Counted from the stretch's first letter, positions 8,745 through 18,395 are shown. The stretch: 64,000 nt of DNA from Novosphingobium sp. SG751A (GCF_013149295.1 NZ_JABGCB010000004.1:62001-126000), one strand, 5' to 3'. The notes: generated by a model from the sequence alone, not told the origin. Translations and numbers: made by a program.

Positions 8745-8930
8745 AAGAGCATCCTCCGATAGTATGGGGTGCAGCCTATGCCGGAGGCGCGCGTGCTGTC
8801 TTTGCGCGGCACGACAACCACAGGGCCCAAAACGACAAACCGCATCTTTCCCAAGCGGGCTTGTGCATCGGTCCGATCCTGCCCATTCTCGCGCATACAC
8901 GTGCGAAGACACGGCGAGAGGAGCAAGGCC

Positions 8931-9398
8931 ATGATCGAAGCGGGAACCGTCCATGAAGGCGGCTGCCTTTGCGGCGCCATACGTTACCATCTGCAAGGCC
9001 CCAGCCTGTTCGAGCAGCAATGCTGTTGCAGGGATTGTCAGAAGGCGACCGGCACCGGCCACACCACCATCATCGGCATCCATCAGAGCCAGTTGACCAT
9101 CACCGGCACGCCGACCACCTATACCAGCCATGGCGAGAGCGGCGGCAGCGTGACGCGCCATTTTTGCGGCATTTGCGGCGGGCGCATTTTCACTTCCGGC
9201 TCGCTGCCGGGTGAAATGATCATGGTGCAGTCAGGCTCGCTCGACGATCCCGATCAGGTCAGCCCGCAGGCGGTGATCTATACCAAGCAGGCGGTGAAAT
9301 GGGACCATTTCGACCCGGCCCTGCCGCGCTATGCCGATTATGCGCCCATGTCCGAGGCCACGCTAAATGCGATGACGGGCGTGTTGTCGGGTGATTAA
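8931..9398 (+). CDS. GFA/CENP-V family zinc protein
   Basis: This 155-residue cytoplasmic protein has the zinc-binding cysteines of the GFA family: GGCLCGAIRY near the start, CCCRDCQKATG near residue 30, and CGICGGRIF near residue 80. GAGGAG seven bases before the ATG at 8931 fixes the start; the frame is open further upstream. The family is named after a glutathione-dependent formaldehyde-activating enzyme, although most members are uncharacterised. Its position opposite the O-demethylase/Rieske pair is suggestive, because Rieske O-demethylases release formaldehyde. A formaldehyde role remains inference. Confidence 0.8.
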   Translation: MIEAGTVHEGGCLCGAIRYHLQGPSLFEQQCCCRDCQKATGTGHTTIIGIHQSQLTITGTPTTYTSHGESGGSVTRHFCGICGGRIFTSGSLPGEMIMVQSGSLDDPDQVSPQAVIYTKQAVKWDHFDPALPRYADYAPMSEATLNAMTGVLSGD

Positions 9399-9445
9399 GC
9401 CGCTTGTGCGCGTTTGGCGCGAGGCATAGGCTTTCGGGTGCAAGA

Positions 9446-9459
9446 GACAGGAACCTGTC
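9446..9459. promoter_or_regulatory. Inverted repeat upstream of the AraC regulator
   Basis: GACAGG and CCTGTC are separated by AA and lie 25 bases before the probable TTG start of the AraC-family gene. This could be an autoregulatory site. Confidence 0.3.
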
Positions 9460-9484
9460 CGGCATAAGGTATGGGAGAGAAGCC

Positions 9485-10468
9485 TTGGTTCAATCAAGCT
9501 TCTATGAATTTGATACACAGTCCGTCCCCCTGCCGCAGCGCCAGTCGCGCTGGTCGCAACTGGGCAGTGATACCTTGTCCGACCTGATCGTCACCCCGCG
9601 CGATCAACGATCCTTTCATGCCCGGATGCGGCGCGTGGAAATCGGCGACATGGGCATGGTTCTTATCGATTCGACCCCGGCGCTGGCCACCAGCGCGTCG
9701 GGCAGAGCGGGGGCCTGGACGGCGCCCGACCGCGACGCCTTTGTGATGACCATCGCCGACCGAGGTCACAGCCGGATTGCCCAATCGAACTGGCACGTGG
9801 ATCTGGCCGAGGGAGACATCGTGTTCCGCGATCTGACCCGGCCGTGGAGCAGCCGGTCGGATGAGAATATGGGGCTGATCCTCGTCAAGATCCCCTATTC
9901 CTGCGCCGCGCGCAAAATGGACAATCCCGAAGCGCTGATCGGCCGCCATCTGACCGGAGGAAAGGCGGCTGTGGGGCTGGCGGTGTCGGTGGTCCGGGCA
10001 TGCCGCAATGCGCTGCTGAGCGAGCCGGATGGCGATTGGCACAGAGGCGCCGCCGATTTGCTGGGGGATATGGTCAGCCTCGTCTGCAATGTCGGGCAGG
10101 GCGCGATGCCTGAGCAGGGCGAGACCCTCCTGAGCCCTGCGAGGCGTTCCATCCGGCGCGACGCGATCACTTTCGTGATGCGCAATCTGGCCGATCCCGA
10201 CCTGTCCGTCCATGCCGTCGCGGATCGGATCGGGGTCAGCATGCGCCAGTTGCAAAGGGCCTTTCTGCTGGAAGGCATCAGCCCGCGCCAGTTTATCGTC
10301 AACGCCCGGCTGGACGAGGCGGCAAGGAAGATCGCGCTGTCGAGCGACCGTGAATCGGCCCGCATCATCGATATCGCGCTCGATGTGGGCTTTAACGATG
10401 TCAGCCATTTCAGCCGTACTTTTCGCCGCCGTTTCGGCTGTTCGCCCAGCCAGTTTCGCGGACAGTAA
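9485..10468 (+). CDS. AraC/XylS-family transcriptional activator
   Basis: The product is about 327 residues. The C-terminal AraC double helix-turn-helix is clear (DPDLSVHAVADRIGVSMRQLQRAFL, then IIDIALDVGFNDVSHFSRTFRRRFGCSPSQFR). The N-terminal half resembles the AraC_binding_2 domain of XylS/NahS-like regulators of aromatic catabolism. The frame opens at 9404, but TTG at 9485 with GGGAGAGAAG just upstream is the better start. It is co-directional with the receptor at 10621 and 152 bases upstream of it, so it may activate that receptor, the demethylase genes, or both. Confidence 0.85.
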   Translation: MVQSSFYEFDTQSVPLPQRQSRWSQLGSDTLSDLIVTPRDQRSFHARMRRVEIGDMGMVLIDSTPALATSASGRAGAWTAPDRDAFVMTIADRGHSRIAQSNWHVDLAEGDIVFRDLTRPWSSRSDENMGLILVKIPYSCAARKMDNPEALIGRHLTGGKAAVGLAVSVVRACRNALLSEPDGDWHRGAADLLGDMVSLVCNVGQGAMPEQGETLLSPARRSIRRDAITFVMRNLADPDLSVHAVADRIGVSMRQLQRAFLLEGISPRQFIVNARLDEAARKIALSSDRESARIIDIALDVGFNDVSHFSRTFRRRFGCSPSQFRGQ

Positions 10469-10620
10469 GGCGGCTTGAAACGCGGGCCTGCGTGCCTGAC
10501 AATCGCGTCGCATTTGTTCAGATGCGGGTCGCGCCAAGCCAAGAGGCAGGTCGATATAGCCATTAGACTGATCTCACAAAATGAGGGTGCGGCTTTGTAA
10601 ACCGCGCCACGCAAAGTGGG

Positions 10621-12954
10621 ATGAGGAAAATGATGGCAAGATTCTGTCAAGCTGCCTCGCTGTTTGCTCTGGCGCTGGCGCTGGCGCTGGCGCTGGCCTG
10701 CCCGCCTGCCGCTCTGGCCGCAGAGGGGGCTCCGGCCAAGGAGACCGACAAGCCCGCCGCCCCGGAAATTATCGTGACGGCCCAGTTCAGGGCGCAGCGC
10801 CTGCAGGACACGCCCATCGCCATTTCCGCCATGGGGCGCGACCTGCTGGAAAAGCGCAGCGCCACCGACATTGTTTCGGCCGCCGCCGGCGCGCCCAATG
10901 TAAATCTGTCCAAGGGACAGGGCGGCTTTGGCCAGTTTGCCAGCGTCTTCATCCGCGGCGTGGGTCAGTCCGATATCCATTTTGCGGTGGAACCGGGCGT
11001 GGGCATGTATGTCGATGATGTCTATTACGGGGTGATGTCCGTGGCGGTGTTCCAGCTTCTTGACACCGATCGCGTGGAAATTGCGCGAGGGCCCCAAGGC
11101 ACGCTTTCGGGCAAGAACTCGATTGGCGGCTCGGTAAAGCTCTATTCGCGCAAACCTTCGTTTCAGCCCGATGCCTATGTCGAAGTCACAGCGGGCGGGC
11201 GCAATTTGCTGAGCGGGCGGGCGGCGGCCAATGTCACCATTATTCCCGACAAGCTGGCCATGCGTTTTTCCGTGTCAGGCCGCCGCCGCGATGGTTTCAT
11301 GCAGCGGCTGGATTATGGCTGCGCAACGGGCAGCGGCACCACTTTGCGCACGGGCGCCAATTGCGTGCTGGGCACGCAGGGCGGCGAATCGGTCTGGTCG
11401 GCCCGGGCCAGTCTGCTCTGGACGCCGGGGCCGGGCATCGAGAATGTGCTTTCCATCGATACAACGCAGGACCAATCGGAAAATCCGGCGCAGAAAACGG
11501 TGTTTCAAAGCCCGGCATGGGCAGGCTCTGCCAATTACATCACGCCATGGGGCAGCTATAGCAATTACGAGACCTATCAGAGCCGCCCGACCGGCACCTC
11601 GCCTGCTCCGGCCTATCCGATGTCGCCCAATTCCACCCTCGATGCCAAAGGCGTCAGCAACAATCTGAACATCGACCTTGGCGGCAATATTCGGCTCACT
11701 TCGATCACCGCCTATCGTTATTCCTCCACCAGTCTCTCGGCCCAGATCGACCAGACACCGGCCAGCATCTCTGACCAGAGCTGGCACCTCCTGCACCGTC
11801 AGTTCACGCAGGAAGTTCGTCTTTCCGGCGCGCTTGGCACTTGGGCTGACTGGACCGTGGGGGGCTATTATTACAAGGCCACGGGCGTTTCAGAAGGTCG
11901 GGTGACGATTTCGGGCGGAGTGGCGCCGGGCGGCGGCGGCATCAATCTGGATACGGTCTTTCACGATCCGGTGCGAACCCGCTCGATCTCCGGCTTTGTG
12001 CATGGCGTGATCCATGCAACCGGGCGTCTCAATCTGACCCTTGGCGGGCGCTATACCGATGATCGCAAGGATTTCACCTTCAACCGCTTTGACCCCTACG
12101 GCAATATCATCCCCAGTCTGGCCTCGCTGGTCAATCTGACCCGGACGTTTCAGGGCACCCGTTTTGATTACCGCATCAATGCCGATTATCGCCTGAATAA
12201 TGCTGTGATGGCCTATGCGCAGATATCGACCGGCTATAAGGGCGGCGGCATCAATCCGCGCCCCTTCGTCGCTTCGCAGGCGCTGCCCTTTGCCCCCGAA
12301 ACGCTCACCACCTATGAAGCGGGGCTGAAGAACACGCTGTTTGACCGCCATCTCCTGCTCAACCTGGCCGGCTATATCAGCAAGCTCAAAAACCTTCAGG
12401 GCACCTTGCGCAGTTGCGATGCGATTTCGCCTGCGCCCGGTTTTCCCTGCAATCAAACGGCCAATATCGGCGATGCCACGATCAAGGGCGTCGAAGCGGA
12501 AGCCACGCTGCGCGGTCCGGGCGGTTTTTCGGCCGATGCCTCGCTGGGCTACACCGGCTTTGCCTATGACCATGTCGTGGCCACCAGCGGGGTGGTCGTG
12601 GGCATGCGGTCGGTATTCAACCCCGAATTTACCGCATCGCTGGGCGCGCAATATGCCTATGACACGGGCAAGGGCATGATCACGCCCCGGATCGACATCA
12701 GGCACCGATCCAGCATCTATACCGACGCGACCAATACGCCGCTGGGCCATTTGCCAGCGTTGCAACTGGTCAATGCCCGCCTGACTTGGGACAGTCCGCA
12801 AAGCGACTGGCAGGCTTCCTTGGCCGTGACCAATCTGTTCAACACATTCTATGCCGAAGCTACCTCGCTCAATACCGTGGTGCCCTATTTTGCCGGTTCA
12901 TACATTCTGGCTCAGCCGCGCCAATGGCAGGTCAGCCTGCGCCGCAAGTTCTGA
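10621..12954 (+). CDS. TonB-dependent outer-membrane receptor
   Basis: The protein has 777 residues from the first ATG. In-frame ATGs at 10630 and 10633 are alternatives, and GAGGA lies six bases before 10633. The signal peptide hydrophobic core is a run of Leu-Ala repeats encoded by a hexanucleotide repeat. The plug follows (PEIIVTAQFRAQRLQDTPIAISAM, IARGPQGTLSGKNSIGGSVKLYS), and the barrel ends in phenylalanine (WQVSLRRKF). It lacks the CCQ pair of the other three related receptors and belongs to a different subgroup. It lies between the AraC gene and a hairpin at 12976-13013. The substrate is unknown; a phenolic compound is plausible from context. Confidence 0.92.
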   Translation: MRKMMARFCQAASLFALALALALALACPPAALAAEGAPAKETDKPAAPEIIVTAQFRAQRLQDTPIAISAMGRDLLEKRSATDIVSAAAGAPNVNLSKGQGGFGQFASVFIRGVGQSDIHFAVEPGVGMYVDDVYYGVMSVAVFQLLDTDRVEIARGPQGTLSGKNSIGGSVKLYSRKPSFQPDAYVEVTAGGRNLLSGRAAANVTIIPDKLAMRFSVSGRRRDGFMQRLDYGCATGSGTTLRTGANCVLGTQGGESVWSARASLLWTPGPGIENVLSIDTTQDQSENPAQKTVFQSPAWAGSANYITPWGSYSNYETYQSRPTGTSPAPAYPMSPNSTLDAKGVSNNLNIDLGGNIRLTSITAYRYSSTSLSAQIDQTPASISDQSWHLLHRQFTQEVRLSGALGTWADWTVGGYYYKATGVSEGRVTISGGVAPGGGGINLDTVFHDPVRTRSISGFVHGVIHATGRLNLTLGGRYTDDRKDFTFNRFDPYGNIIPSLASLVNLTRTFQGTRFDYRINADYRLNNAVMAYAQISTGYKGGGINPRPFVASQALPFAPETLTTYEAGLKNTLFDRHLLLNLAGYISKLKNLQGTLRSCDAISPAPGFPCNQTANIGDATIKGVEAEATLRGPGGFSADASLGYTGFAYDHVVATSGVVVGMRSVFNPEFTASLGAQYAYDTGKGMITPRIDIRHRSSIYTDATNTPLGHLPALQLVNARLTWDSPQSDWQASLAVTNLFNTFYAEATSLNTVVPYFAGSYILAQPRQWQVSLRRKF
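10669..10698 (+). repeat. Hexanucleotide repeat (CTGGCG)4 plus CTGGCC in the signal-peptide coding region
   Basis: Four perfect CTGGCG units and one variant unit encode Leu-Ala repeats in the hydrophobic core of the receptor signal peptide. Slippage by whole units would lengthen or shorten the core without a frameshift. Confidence 0.85.
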
Positions 12955-12975
12955 AACCGGGAAGTCGTTGAAAAG

Positions 12976-13013
12976 GCGCCGGGCGATCCATTGGAGAGGG
13001 GCCCGCCCGGCGC
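12976..13013. terminator. Hairpin between convergent receptor and sulfatase genes
   Basis: GCGCCGGGCG (12976-12985) and CGCCCGGCGC (13004-13013) form a perfect 10-bp GC-rich stem around an 18-base loop in the 106-base convergent gap. There is no U tract. It is probably a bidirectional terminator or a barrier to 3' decay. Confidence 0.6.
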
Positions 13014-13060
13014 AGTCAGGGGTCGGAATAATTTCCTGTGCCGTCCAAGGAGCAGGAAAG

Positions 13061-14488
13061 CTATTCCTCTCCCTGGGGCATGTTTTTGCACCCAGCCTCG
13101 GTTGCGGGACGGGTCGGATCGGTAGAGGTCTGTCCGGCGCACCAGGGGAATCTGACCTTGCTGAGCGGTCCGTCCTTGATGGAATCCAGCACCTTTTGCA
13201 GGCTTGCCTTGCGCGCGGCGGCCTCACCCTTGGGCGCGGGGATCGGGATTTCGCTGCCCGCCATATCGTCCAGCGCGACAAAGCGGCCGTCGCCATAGAG
13301 TTTGTAATGAGCGTCAAAGACATAGCGCGCCGGATCGAACACCCATTGCGGGGCGTAATGCTGGAAAATCCAGTCGCGCGCCGATCTCTTCTCACCCTTG
13401 GCCACGGCCCATTGGCTGACGCCGTCGATGCCGGTGGGGGCCTGCACGCCGCTGGCTTCGGCGATGGTGGGCATGATGTCGGCAAAATCGAACAGGCCAT
13501 CACGCGTAGCTCCGACGGGCAGTTTGCCCGGCGCACGTATGATCATCGGCACATGGGTGCCCGACAGGGTGGGCGTGCCCTTGCCCCCGCGCACAGCAAA
13601 GCCTGCGCGGGTCGAGGTGATCTGGCGGTTGGTGCCATTGTCGCCCGAAAAGATCACCACGGTGTTCTCATCCAGCCCCTCGGCCTTGAGGCGATCCATC
13701 AACCGGCCCACCAGCTTGTCCATATAGGTGACCATGGCGGCAAAGCGGGTCTTCGCGCCTTCGGCGGTCATGCTGTCGGGGGTGGGGACAAAGGGATTAT
13801 GCACCAGTACCATCGGGTAATAGAGGAAGAAGGGCTGGTCCTTGTGACGGCTGATGAAATCCAGCGCATATTGGCTGTCGAAATCAGGGCCGAAGCCTTC
13901 CTCGCTGATCTTGGTCCGGCCATTGCCGACGCGGGTTGGGCCCCAATAGCGCGAACCCTTGGCGTCGAGCGCATTCAACTGCCAGAGATAGCTTTCGTCA
14001 AACCCGGCCTGCTGCGGCGTGATGCCCACGCGCCCGTCAAAGCCATTGCCCATCAATTGCCATTTGCCGACGATGCCGGTGGCATAGCCAGAGTCTTTCA
14101 TCATATTGGCAAAGGTGAACTGGCCCGGCGCCAGATAGCCGAAGGCATCGTAATTGCGGTGGCTTTCCATGCCTGTCATCAGGCGAACCCGCGAAGGGCT
14201 GCACAGCGGGGTGGCATGGGCCTGGGTAAAGCGAACGCCTTCCTTGGCAAGGCGGTCGATGTTGGGCGTGTAATATTCGCCGCCATAGGCGTTGAAGGCT
14301 TCGATCCCGATGTCATCGGCCAGAATGAAGATGACATTGGGCGTCCCGGCCCGGCGCGCGACCGGGGCAGGCGGGGAGGCCGCCGGACCATGGCTATATT
14401 CCGGTGCGGGGCCGCTCTGCGCCATGGCGCCCGCGGGCAGGAGCATGGCAGCGATGACCGCCAGAGCGACATTTTTTCGCAGTTTCAT
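13061..14488 (-). CDS. Exported type I sulfatase (CSPSR motif)
   Basis: This 475-residue sulfatase has a Sec signal peptide (MKLRKNVALAVIAAMLLPAGAMAQ). The metal-binding start of the alkaline-phosphatase-like fold is NVIFILADDIG (Asp 58-59). The formylglycine signature is CSPSRVRLMTG, with Cys96 as the residue to be oxidised. Later conserved blocks include GIVGKWQLMG and FSGDNGTN. It should hydrolyse a sulfate ester in the periplasm or outside the cell. GGAGAG precedes the ATG. It starts 12 bases after the stop of the sulfatase at 14501-15916, and both follow the receptor at 15972-18362, forming one operon. The substrate is not visible, and no formylglycine-generating enzyme gene is in the window. 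Confidence 0.92.
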   Translation of the reverse strand: MKLRKNVALAVIAAMLLPAGAMAQSGPAPEYSHGPAASPPAPVARRAGTPNVIFILADDIGIEAFNAYGGEYYTPNIDRLAKEGVRFTQAHATPLCSPSRVRLMTGMESHRNYDAFGYLAPGQFTFANMMKDSGYATGIVGKWQLMGNGFDGRVGITPQQAGFDESYLWQLNALDAKGSRYWGPTRVGNGRTKISEEGFGPDFDSQYALDFISRHKDQPFFLYYPMVLVHNPFVPTPDSMTAEGAKTRFAAMVTYMDKLVGRLMDRLKAEGLDENTVVIFSGDNGTNRQITSTRAGFAVRGGKGTPTLSGTHVPMIIRAPGKLPVGATRDGLFDFADIMPTIAEASGVQAPTGIDGVSQWAVAKGEKRSARDWIFQHYAPQWVFDPARYVFDAHYKLYGDGRFVALDDMAGSEIPIPAPKGEAAARKASLQKVLDSIKDGPLSKVRFPWCAGQTSTDPTRPATEAGCKNMPQGEE

Positions 14489-14500
14489 GACATCTCTCCG

Positions 14501-15916
14501 TCAATCCTGCCACATGCCGGGCACATTGGTATGGCCGCGCGCGGCAGACTGGGCCTTGGCCTGCGCCGCGATCGGGTCTTCGGGCGTGCGGCGATAGGGG
14601 GCGAAACGCGCGGCGGCCTGCTGCATCCGCGCCTGCATCGCGCGAGCCACATCCGGGTGCAGCGAGGCCACACTATATTGCTCTGTGGGATCGCGCATGT
14701 CGTAGAGCTGGGGATAGCCGCGCCCGTCAAGCGGTATCAGGAAGTTCATATAGAAATCGGCGCGGACATATTTCCAGCGCCGGGTGCGGATGCCCACGAC
14801 ATTCTCGTCCTGAAACAACAGCAATTCCTCATGCGGCGAGGCTGCGCCGTGCATCAGCACCGCGCTGATGTCGCGCCCGTCGATCTCCACCCCCGGCGGC
14901 AGCGGCAGGCCCGCCAGCGCGCAGGCCGTGGGCAGCACGTCAATGCCCATGGCCATCGCATTGCTGCGCCGACCGGCGGGGATATGGCCGGGCCAGCGCG
15001 CCACAAAAGGCACGCGATAGGCCCCGTCATAGGCCCCGCCGCCCTTGCGCTGACGCAGGCCACCGGTCGACCCTTCAAACCACGGCCCATTGTCCGAGGT
15101 GAAGATCACCAGCGTGTCGCGCTCCAGCCCCAGCCGGGCCAGCGTGGCGTTCAACCGGCCCACGATGCTGTCGATCTCGATGATCGTATCGCCATAGGCG
15201 CCCGCCGCCGTTGATTTCCCGCCAAAACCGGGCGCGGGGAAATTGGGCAGATGGGGCGAGGAGAGCGCTAGTTCGAGGAAGAAGGGGCGATGCGCGTTTT
15301 CCTCGATAAAGCCTTGCGCGCGGGCATAGAATTTCTGCTGGAGGCGGGGGAAATCGACCTCCTCGTCGCGCATCGCCTCGCCGGCCTTGCGTTCATAGAG
15401 GCGCAGCGGGTTGATGTCATGGCTGTATGGAATGCCGTAAAACAGGTCGAAGCCGTAATTGGTCGGATCCCACCCATCGCCCTTGTGGCCCAGATGCCAT
15501 TTGCCGATCAGCGCGCTTTTATACGCCGGTTTCAATGCATGGGCGATGGTGCGCTCGGTCTTGGGCAATTGATGGGTGTCGGCCTCCAGCAGCACGCGCG
15601 AGAGCGTGGTGCGCACCGGATAGCGCCCGGTCAGGATCCCTGCGCGCGAGGGTGTGCAGACATTGGCCGGGGCGTAATAGTCGGTCAGCGTGATGCCTTG
15701 GGCCGCCATGCGGTCGAGGTTGGGCGTGGGCACCCGCCGCCCGCCCGTGGGGCCGACATCGCCATAGCCCAGATCATCGCACAGGATCATGATGATGTTG
15801 GGCGGGCGGGTTCCGGCCCCTCGCGCTACCCCCCCAAGCGCCAGACCCCCAAGTGTCAGACTGGCCGCCAGCAGGCCCGTTTCGGCCAGCAGCTTTCGCC
15901 GGTTGATATGTGTCAT
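14501..15916 (-). CDS. Exported type I sulfatase with Tat-like signal (CTPSR motif)
   Basis: The 471-residue sulfatase begins MTHINRRKLLAETG, a twin-arginine motif followed by a hydrophobic stretch, so Tat export is likely. The fold start is NIIMILCDDLGYGDVGPTGG. The formylglycine motif CTPSRAGILTG has Cys87, and IGKWHLG and FTSDNGPWFEGS follow. GAGGG lies six to seven bases before the ATG. It is the middle gene of the receptor-sulfatase-sulfatase operon, 55 bases after the receptor. Pairing a Tat-type with a Sec-type sulfatase may reflect different folding or maturation needs. It resembles arylsulfatase A-like family members in overall pattern. Confidence 0.92.
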   Translation of the reverse strand: MTHINRRKLLAETGLLAASLTLGGLALGGVARGAGTRPPNIIMILCDDLGYGDVGPTGGRRVPTPNLDRMAAQGITLTDYYAPANVCTPSRAGILTGRYPVRTTLSRVLLEADTHQLPKTERTIAHALKPAYKSALIGKWHLGHKGDGWDPTNYGFDLFYGIPYSHDINPLRLYERKAGEAMRDEEVDFPRLQQKFYARAQGFIEENAHRPFFLELALSSPHLPNFPAPGFGGKSTAAGAYGDTIIEIDSIVGRLNATLARLGLERDTLVIFTSDNGPWFEGSTGGLRQRKGGGAYDGAYRVPFVARWPGHIPAGRRSNAMAMGIDVLPTACALAGLPLPPGVEIDGRDISAVLMHGAASPHEELLLFQDENVVGIRTRRWKYVRADFYMNFLIPLDGRGYPQLYDMRDPTEQYSVASLHPDVARAMQARMQQAAARFAPYRRTPEDPIAAQAKAQSAARGHTNVPGMWQD

Positions 15917-15971
15917 GTCATGCCCTCTTTCGGGATTTGGCGGCGGAGGGAGCCCCCGCCGCCAAGGGGTG

Positions 15972-18362
15972 TCAGAACGAATAGCCCACGCTCAGACCAA
16001 AGTAGCGCGAGGCCGCCTTGGGCAGAAAGGCGTTGAGGTTATTGGGCGTCAGCGTTTGCGAGGTCAGCTCGCTGCCATGGCCCATCGCCGAATAGAAACG
16101 CTGATCGGTCAGGTTCTTGGCAAAGATCGAGACGCTGATCCCCTTGTCCGCCGGACGCGCGCCCAGCGACAGGTCAAAGGTCGTATAGGCGCCTTGAACC
16201 AGCAGCGGGTCCTGTTCCAGCGCGAAAAGCACGCTGCTCTGATAGGCCATGGCCAGATCGACATAGGCGATCATCGAGCCCACATTGCGTTCATAGCGCG
16301 GGTTGATAGTCAGGCGCCATTCGGGCGTGTTGGGCAGGATGCCGCCGCGCACATTCTGGTTCGCGCCCGACAGGACATTGTTGACGCTATATTGCTTGTA
16401 GCAGGCGTTGGTTGGCGGCGTGGCGCCATAGGCGATGGTGGCAAAACTTGCCTGATTTTGCAGCGGGCAGGCCAGCCCATCGGCGTCAAAGCGTGCATGT
16501 GTATAGGCCAGCGAGGAGTTGATCGAAAGCCCATCGACCGGGCGCAGAGTAAGCTCGATCTCGACGCCCTTGGTGGTGGCCGCGCCCGCATTGGTGACGG
16601 TGAAGAGGAAATTGCCGGTCGATTGATCCGACTTGTTGGCCTGAACCTGCAAATCCTTGTATTTGGCGATAAAGGCCGACACAGCGATGCTCAGCTTGCG
16701 GTCGAGGGTTGTGCCTTTGAAGCCCAGTTCAAAGGCGTTGACGGTTTCGGGGCGCACCACGGCATTGTTGTTGAACGTCTGGTTATATTCGGTGCCCAGC
16801 GATTGGCCCTTATAGCCGCGCGTATAGGTGGCATAGGCCTGAGCATTGCGGTTAAATTCATATTGCAGGCCCGCCTTGCCGGTCAGCACCTCGTCCGAGG
16901 CGGCGGCAAAACCGCGCGTGACCGGGACATTGAGCGAATCCCCGGCAAAGGGCGCGTTGGGATACTGGAACCCATAGACCGAGATATATTCATGCTGCCA
17001 GCGCAGGCCCCCGATGGCTTTGAGCCCGCCGACCAGATTGTAATCGACCTGGCCAAACCCGGCATATTGATAGGAGCGCAGATGAGCCAGGCTGGCCCCC
17101 GAGGAGCCCACGACATTGGCCGCAGGGCAGGGCGCCCCGATGGACAGCCCCGATGAGGCGGGCGCCGAGCAGGTGACGATGCGCCGCGTGAAATCGCGGT
17201 CAATGGTCAGATCCGAGAAATAGAGCCCGCCGACATAATTGATCCGACCTTTCTTGGCATTGGACAGGCGTAGTTCCTGCGAGAAATTGTCCAGTTGATA
17301 GCCGCCGCCATTCACGTCGAACTGGGCATAGGCGGGGGCCGCGGTGCCGCCGCTGTAGATGGGGACATCGGTGTTGATGGCATCAACATCCTGATTGTTA
17401 TAGAACTTATACTTCTGATAGGCGCTGACCGAGGTCAGCGACAGCGCGCCAAGGTCGAGCTTCGCCTCCAGCGAATAGGTCTGCTGGGTGGTCAGTGTTA
17501 CGGTGTCGAGGTTCGAATTGACCTGCGCGTTCGACGGGCCGGCGATCACCGGGGCCTGAAGCAGGGCCAGATTGGCATTGTCGGTGCGGATGGCCACCGT
17601 CTGGCAGCATTGCGATTGGTTATGGCCATAATTGAACCCGGCCAGCAGGTTCAACCGCCCAATATCCACCTCCAGCTTCCCGCGCAGGCCATAGCCTTCG
17701 CTGCCGTTGGTCTTGGCCTTGCGGGCGACGTTATAGATATAGCCGTCATCCTTGTTGTAATAGCCGCTCAAACGCAGGCGGACATGCTCGCCCAGCGGGC
17801 CCGAGACGGTGCCGTTCAGGTGATATTCGCCCTTTTCGGCGATGGTGGCATTGACCTTGCCCGACAATTCGCTGGTTGGGCGGGCGGTGACCACGTTGAT
17901 CGCGCCGCCGGTGGCGTTCTTGCCGAACAGCGTGCCCTGCGGCCCGCGCAGGACTTCGATCCGCTCAATGTCGGCCAGATCGGAAAACCCCTGCGCCGCG
18001 CGGGCCATCACCACGCCGTCCATCACCACCGAGACCGAGGATTCATTGCCCACGCCAAACACGGCGGTGCCAATGCCGCGGATGCGGAAGTTCGAATTGT
18101 TCGGATTGGTGCCCTGCGTATAGGTCAGCGAGGGCGAGATCTGGCCAAGGCTGGTAGTGTCGGTGATGTTGCGCGTGGCCAGTGCCTGCGCGGTGAGGGC
18201 GGTGACGGCGAGAGGCACATCCTGAAGGCGTTCTGCGCGTTTTTGGGCGGTGACGACAATGTCTCCGGGGGCGGCTTCGGCGGTGGGGGCCTGCGCATGG
18301 GCTGTTTGCGTCAGCGCTGTCGTTACCATGCCCAGCAAAAGGGCCGTGCGGATGGATTTCAT
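15972..18362 (-). CDS. TonB-dependent receptor heading a sulfatase operon
   Basis: The 796-residue receptor has a signal peptide (MKSIRTALLLGMVTTALTQTAHAQ), plug motifs GDIVVTAQKRAERLQDVPLAV and IEVLRGPQGTLFGKNATGG, and a barrel ending LSVGYSF. It is strongly similar along its length to the receptor at 27615-30017; even the DNA around the plug motif is nearly identical. It carries the Cys-Cys pair (SQCCQT). GGGAGAG precedes the ATG. The two sulfatases downstream imply that the imported or processed compound carries sulfate esters. The divergent control region contains a 16-bp LacI-type dyad and two CCAAATTTGG palindromes, so it is probably regulated by the divergent lacI-family gene. Confidence 0.93.
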   Translation of the reverse strand: MKSIRTALLLGMVTTALTQTAHAQAPTAEAAPGDIVVTAQKRAERLQDVPLAVTALTAQALATRNITDTTSLGQISPSLTYTQGTNPNNSNFRIRGIGTAVFGVGNESSVSVVMDGVVMARAAQGFSDLADIERIEVLRGPQGTLFGKNATGGAINVVTARPTSELSGKVNATIAEKGEYHLNGTVSGPLGEHVRLRLSGYYNKDDGYIYNVARKAKTNGSEGYGLRGKLEVDIGRLNLLAGFNYGHNQSQCCQTVAIRTDNANLALLQAPVIAGPSNAQVNSNLDTVTLTTQQTYSLEAKLDLGALSLTSVSAYQKYKFYNNQDVDAINTDVPIYSGGTAAPAYAQFDVNGGGYQLDNFSQELRLSNAKKGRINYVGGLYFSDLTIDRDFTRRIVTCSAPASSGLSIGAPCPAANVVGSSGASLAHLRSYQYAGFGQVDYNLVGGLKAIGGLRWQHEYISVYGFQYPNAPFAGDSLNVPVTRGFAAASDEVLTGKAGLQYEFNRNAQAYATYTRGYKGQSLGTEYNQTFNNNAVVRPETVNAFELGFKGTTLDRKLSIAVSAFIAKYKDLQVQANKSDQSTGNFLFTVTNAGAATTKGVEIELTLRPVDGLSINSSLAYTHARFDADGLACPLQNQASFATIAYGATPPTNACYKQYSVNNVLSGANQNVRGGILPNTPEWRLTINPRYERNVGSMIAYVDLAMAYQSSVLFALEQDPLLVQGAYTTFDLSLGARPADKGISVSIFAKNLTDQRFYSAMGHGSELTSQTLTPNNLNAFLPKAASRYFGLSVGYSF

Positions 18363-18395
18363 GGCGATGTCTCTCCCTGTTTTTGATTGTTGCGC

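Noticed and set aside
8745..9161. N-terminal extension of the LigM-like protein
   Set aside because: The extension overlaps the divergent GFA gene and is low-complexity. GGAGG before GTG 8744 fixes the true start.
12851..15214. Open frame of 787 codons on the plus strand opposite two sulfatases
   Set aside because: It is a GC-rich shadow. It has no ribosome binding site, signal or domain, and the minus strand encodes two clear sulfatases across it.
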